In this document: positions 58,983 through 59,294 of the stretch, piece after piece
Numbering within the stretch: position 1 is the stretch's first letter
How the letters are laid out: each line of letters begins with the position of its first letter
Source of the DNA: Deltaproteobacteria bacterium ADurb.Bin151
Lineage (GTDB): Bacteria > Desulfobacterota > Syntrophia > Syntrophales > Smithellaceae
Length of the DNA: 59,294 nt
Assembly: GCA_002070455.1 (NCBI GenBank)
Contig: MWDG01000012.1
Span: forward strand, 1 to 59,294
Direction of reading: 5' to 3'
Position numbers and translations under genes: made by a program
Notes under the pieces: generated by a model
Seen by the model: the letters and a program-made list of their open reading frames with translations, nothing else
The model's database searches: none
What the model was told of the DNA's origin: nothing

Positions 58983-59294
58983 ATGAAAGCATTAAAACTC
59001 TGTATGACGTGCATGTTGACGGTCTTATTGATTTGCTTTCTGTTCAACATCGATGTTTCCGCCCAGAGAACCATTGTCGTGGCGGTGGACAGCGGTGAGT
59101 GGGCGCCTATGAAGATGAAAGGGACCAACGGGGAGCTGACCGGATTTGAAATCGACATGATCAAAGCCATCAGCTCTGAGGCCGGGTTTCAGGTCAAAAT
59201 CGTCGAGGTCCCCTGGGGCAAGATCTTTGACGACCTCGATGCGGGAAAGTTTGATGCGATCATGGCTTCGGTAAGCATCACAGATCAAAGAAAA
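58983..59294 (+). CDS. Amino-acid-type solute-binding protein (N-terminal part, cut by window edge)
   Basis: Signal peptide to about residue 27 (FNIDVSAQ), then the family-3 solute-binding start: TIVVAVDSGEWAPM, GELTGFEIDMIKAI and FDAIMASVSIT (the last is the conserved binding-lobe motif). AGGAGG at 58973-58978 supports the ATG. It is probably the periplasmic part of an ABC amino-acid importer, or a sensor domain; the rest is outside the window. Confidence 0.85.
   Translation, partial: MKALKLCMTCMLTVLLICFLFNIDVSAQRTIVVAVDSGEWAPMKMKGTNGELTGFEIDMIKAISSEAGFQVKIVEVPWGKIFDDLDAGKFDAIMASVSITDQRK

Overview
The window reads as chromosomal DNA from an anaerobic Desulfobacterota (former Deltaproteobacteria), most likely from the Syntrophus/Smithella/Syntrophobacter neighbourhood. 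This is an inference from gene content. It carries a mitochondrial-EFG1-like elongation factor G of the type reported from spirochaetes, planctomycetes and deltaproteobacteria, plus a second divergent EF-G. It also has three cysteine-rich ferredoxin-type proteins with winged-helix N-termini, hypAB, a PilS/PilR-like sigma-54 two-component pair, a mannose-family PTS lacking EIID, and DUF6160- and DUF2845-type exported proteins. Coding density is high, base composition is roughly balanced, and no tRNA, rRNA or CRISPR array was seen.

Layout. 1-62: probable terminal end of an IS21-like element whose transposase would lie to the left. 0.1-5.4 kb (+): M48 protease with TPRs, adenylate kinase, a terminator, lepA and hemW. 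5.4-6.5 kb (-): exported DUF6160-like protein with a sigma-54-like promoter, followed by an AT-rich 0.5 kb gap. 7-11.8 kb (-): HlyD / double-ABC-permease fusion / permease operon in the E. coli yhiI-rbbA-yhhJ order. 12.2-13.3 kb (+): first Fe-S paralogue. 13.4-23.2 kb (-): a long co-directional run of addB-addA, PTS EIIA-EIIB-EIIC, rimI, pyrK, pyrD and an MBL hydrolase. 23.3-25.9 kb (+): VKOR-thioredoxin fusion under a consensus promoter, a methyltransferase and DUF2845. 25.9-31 kb (-): fusA (EFG1-like, with an intrinsic terminator in its leader), a RecA-fold ATPase and a YyaL-like thioredoxin protein. 31.1-37.8 kb (+): transglutaminase, ABC ATPase, permease, EF-G II and a MogA-like protein. 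37.9-39.7 kb (-): Mut7-C, LapA-like, HIT and YfcE-like phosphoesterase. 39.8-42.4 kb (+): a small hypothetical with a probable leaderless start, ligA and acylphosphatase. 42.4-45.5 kb (-): sigma-54 regulator and sensor kinase. 45.6-52.7 kb (+): comEC, hisS, aspS, a secreted pentapeptide-repeat protein and a degenerate gluzincin-like protein. 52.9-55 kb (-): ceramidase-like lipoprotein. 55.2-57.4 kb (+): second Fe-S paralogue and hypAB. 57.6-58.7 kb (-): third Fe-S paralogue. 58.98 kb to the edge (+): start of a solute-binding protein.

How it fits together. Much is housekeeping: translation GTPases, aminoacyl-tRNA synthetases, pyrimidine synthesis, recombination and ligation. The part that looks least described is the set of three wHTH / Cys-cluster / 2x[4Fe-4S] proteins, two of which bracket hypAB. 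Their architecture (DNA-binding-like head, a CxCR...CxCCxCCC cluster region and a bacterial-ferredoxin tail) suggests redox-responsive or electron-transfer proteins, but nothing in the sequence fixes a function. The fusA leader (promoter, terminator, then gene) and several starts without an SD sequence are the main regulatory oddities.
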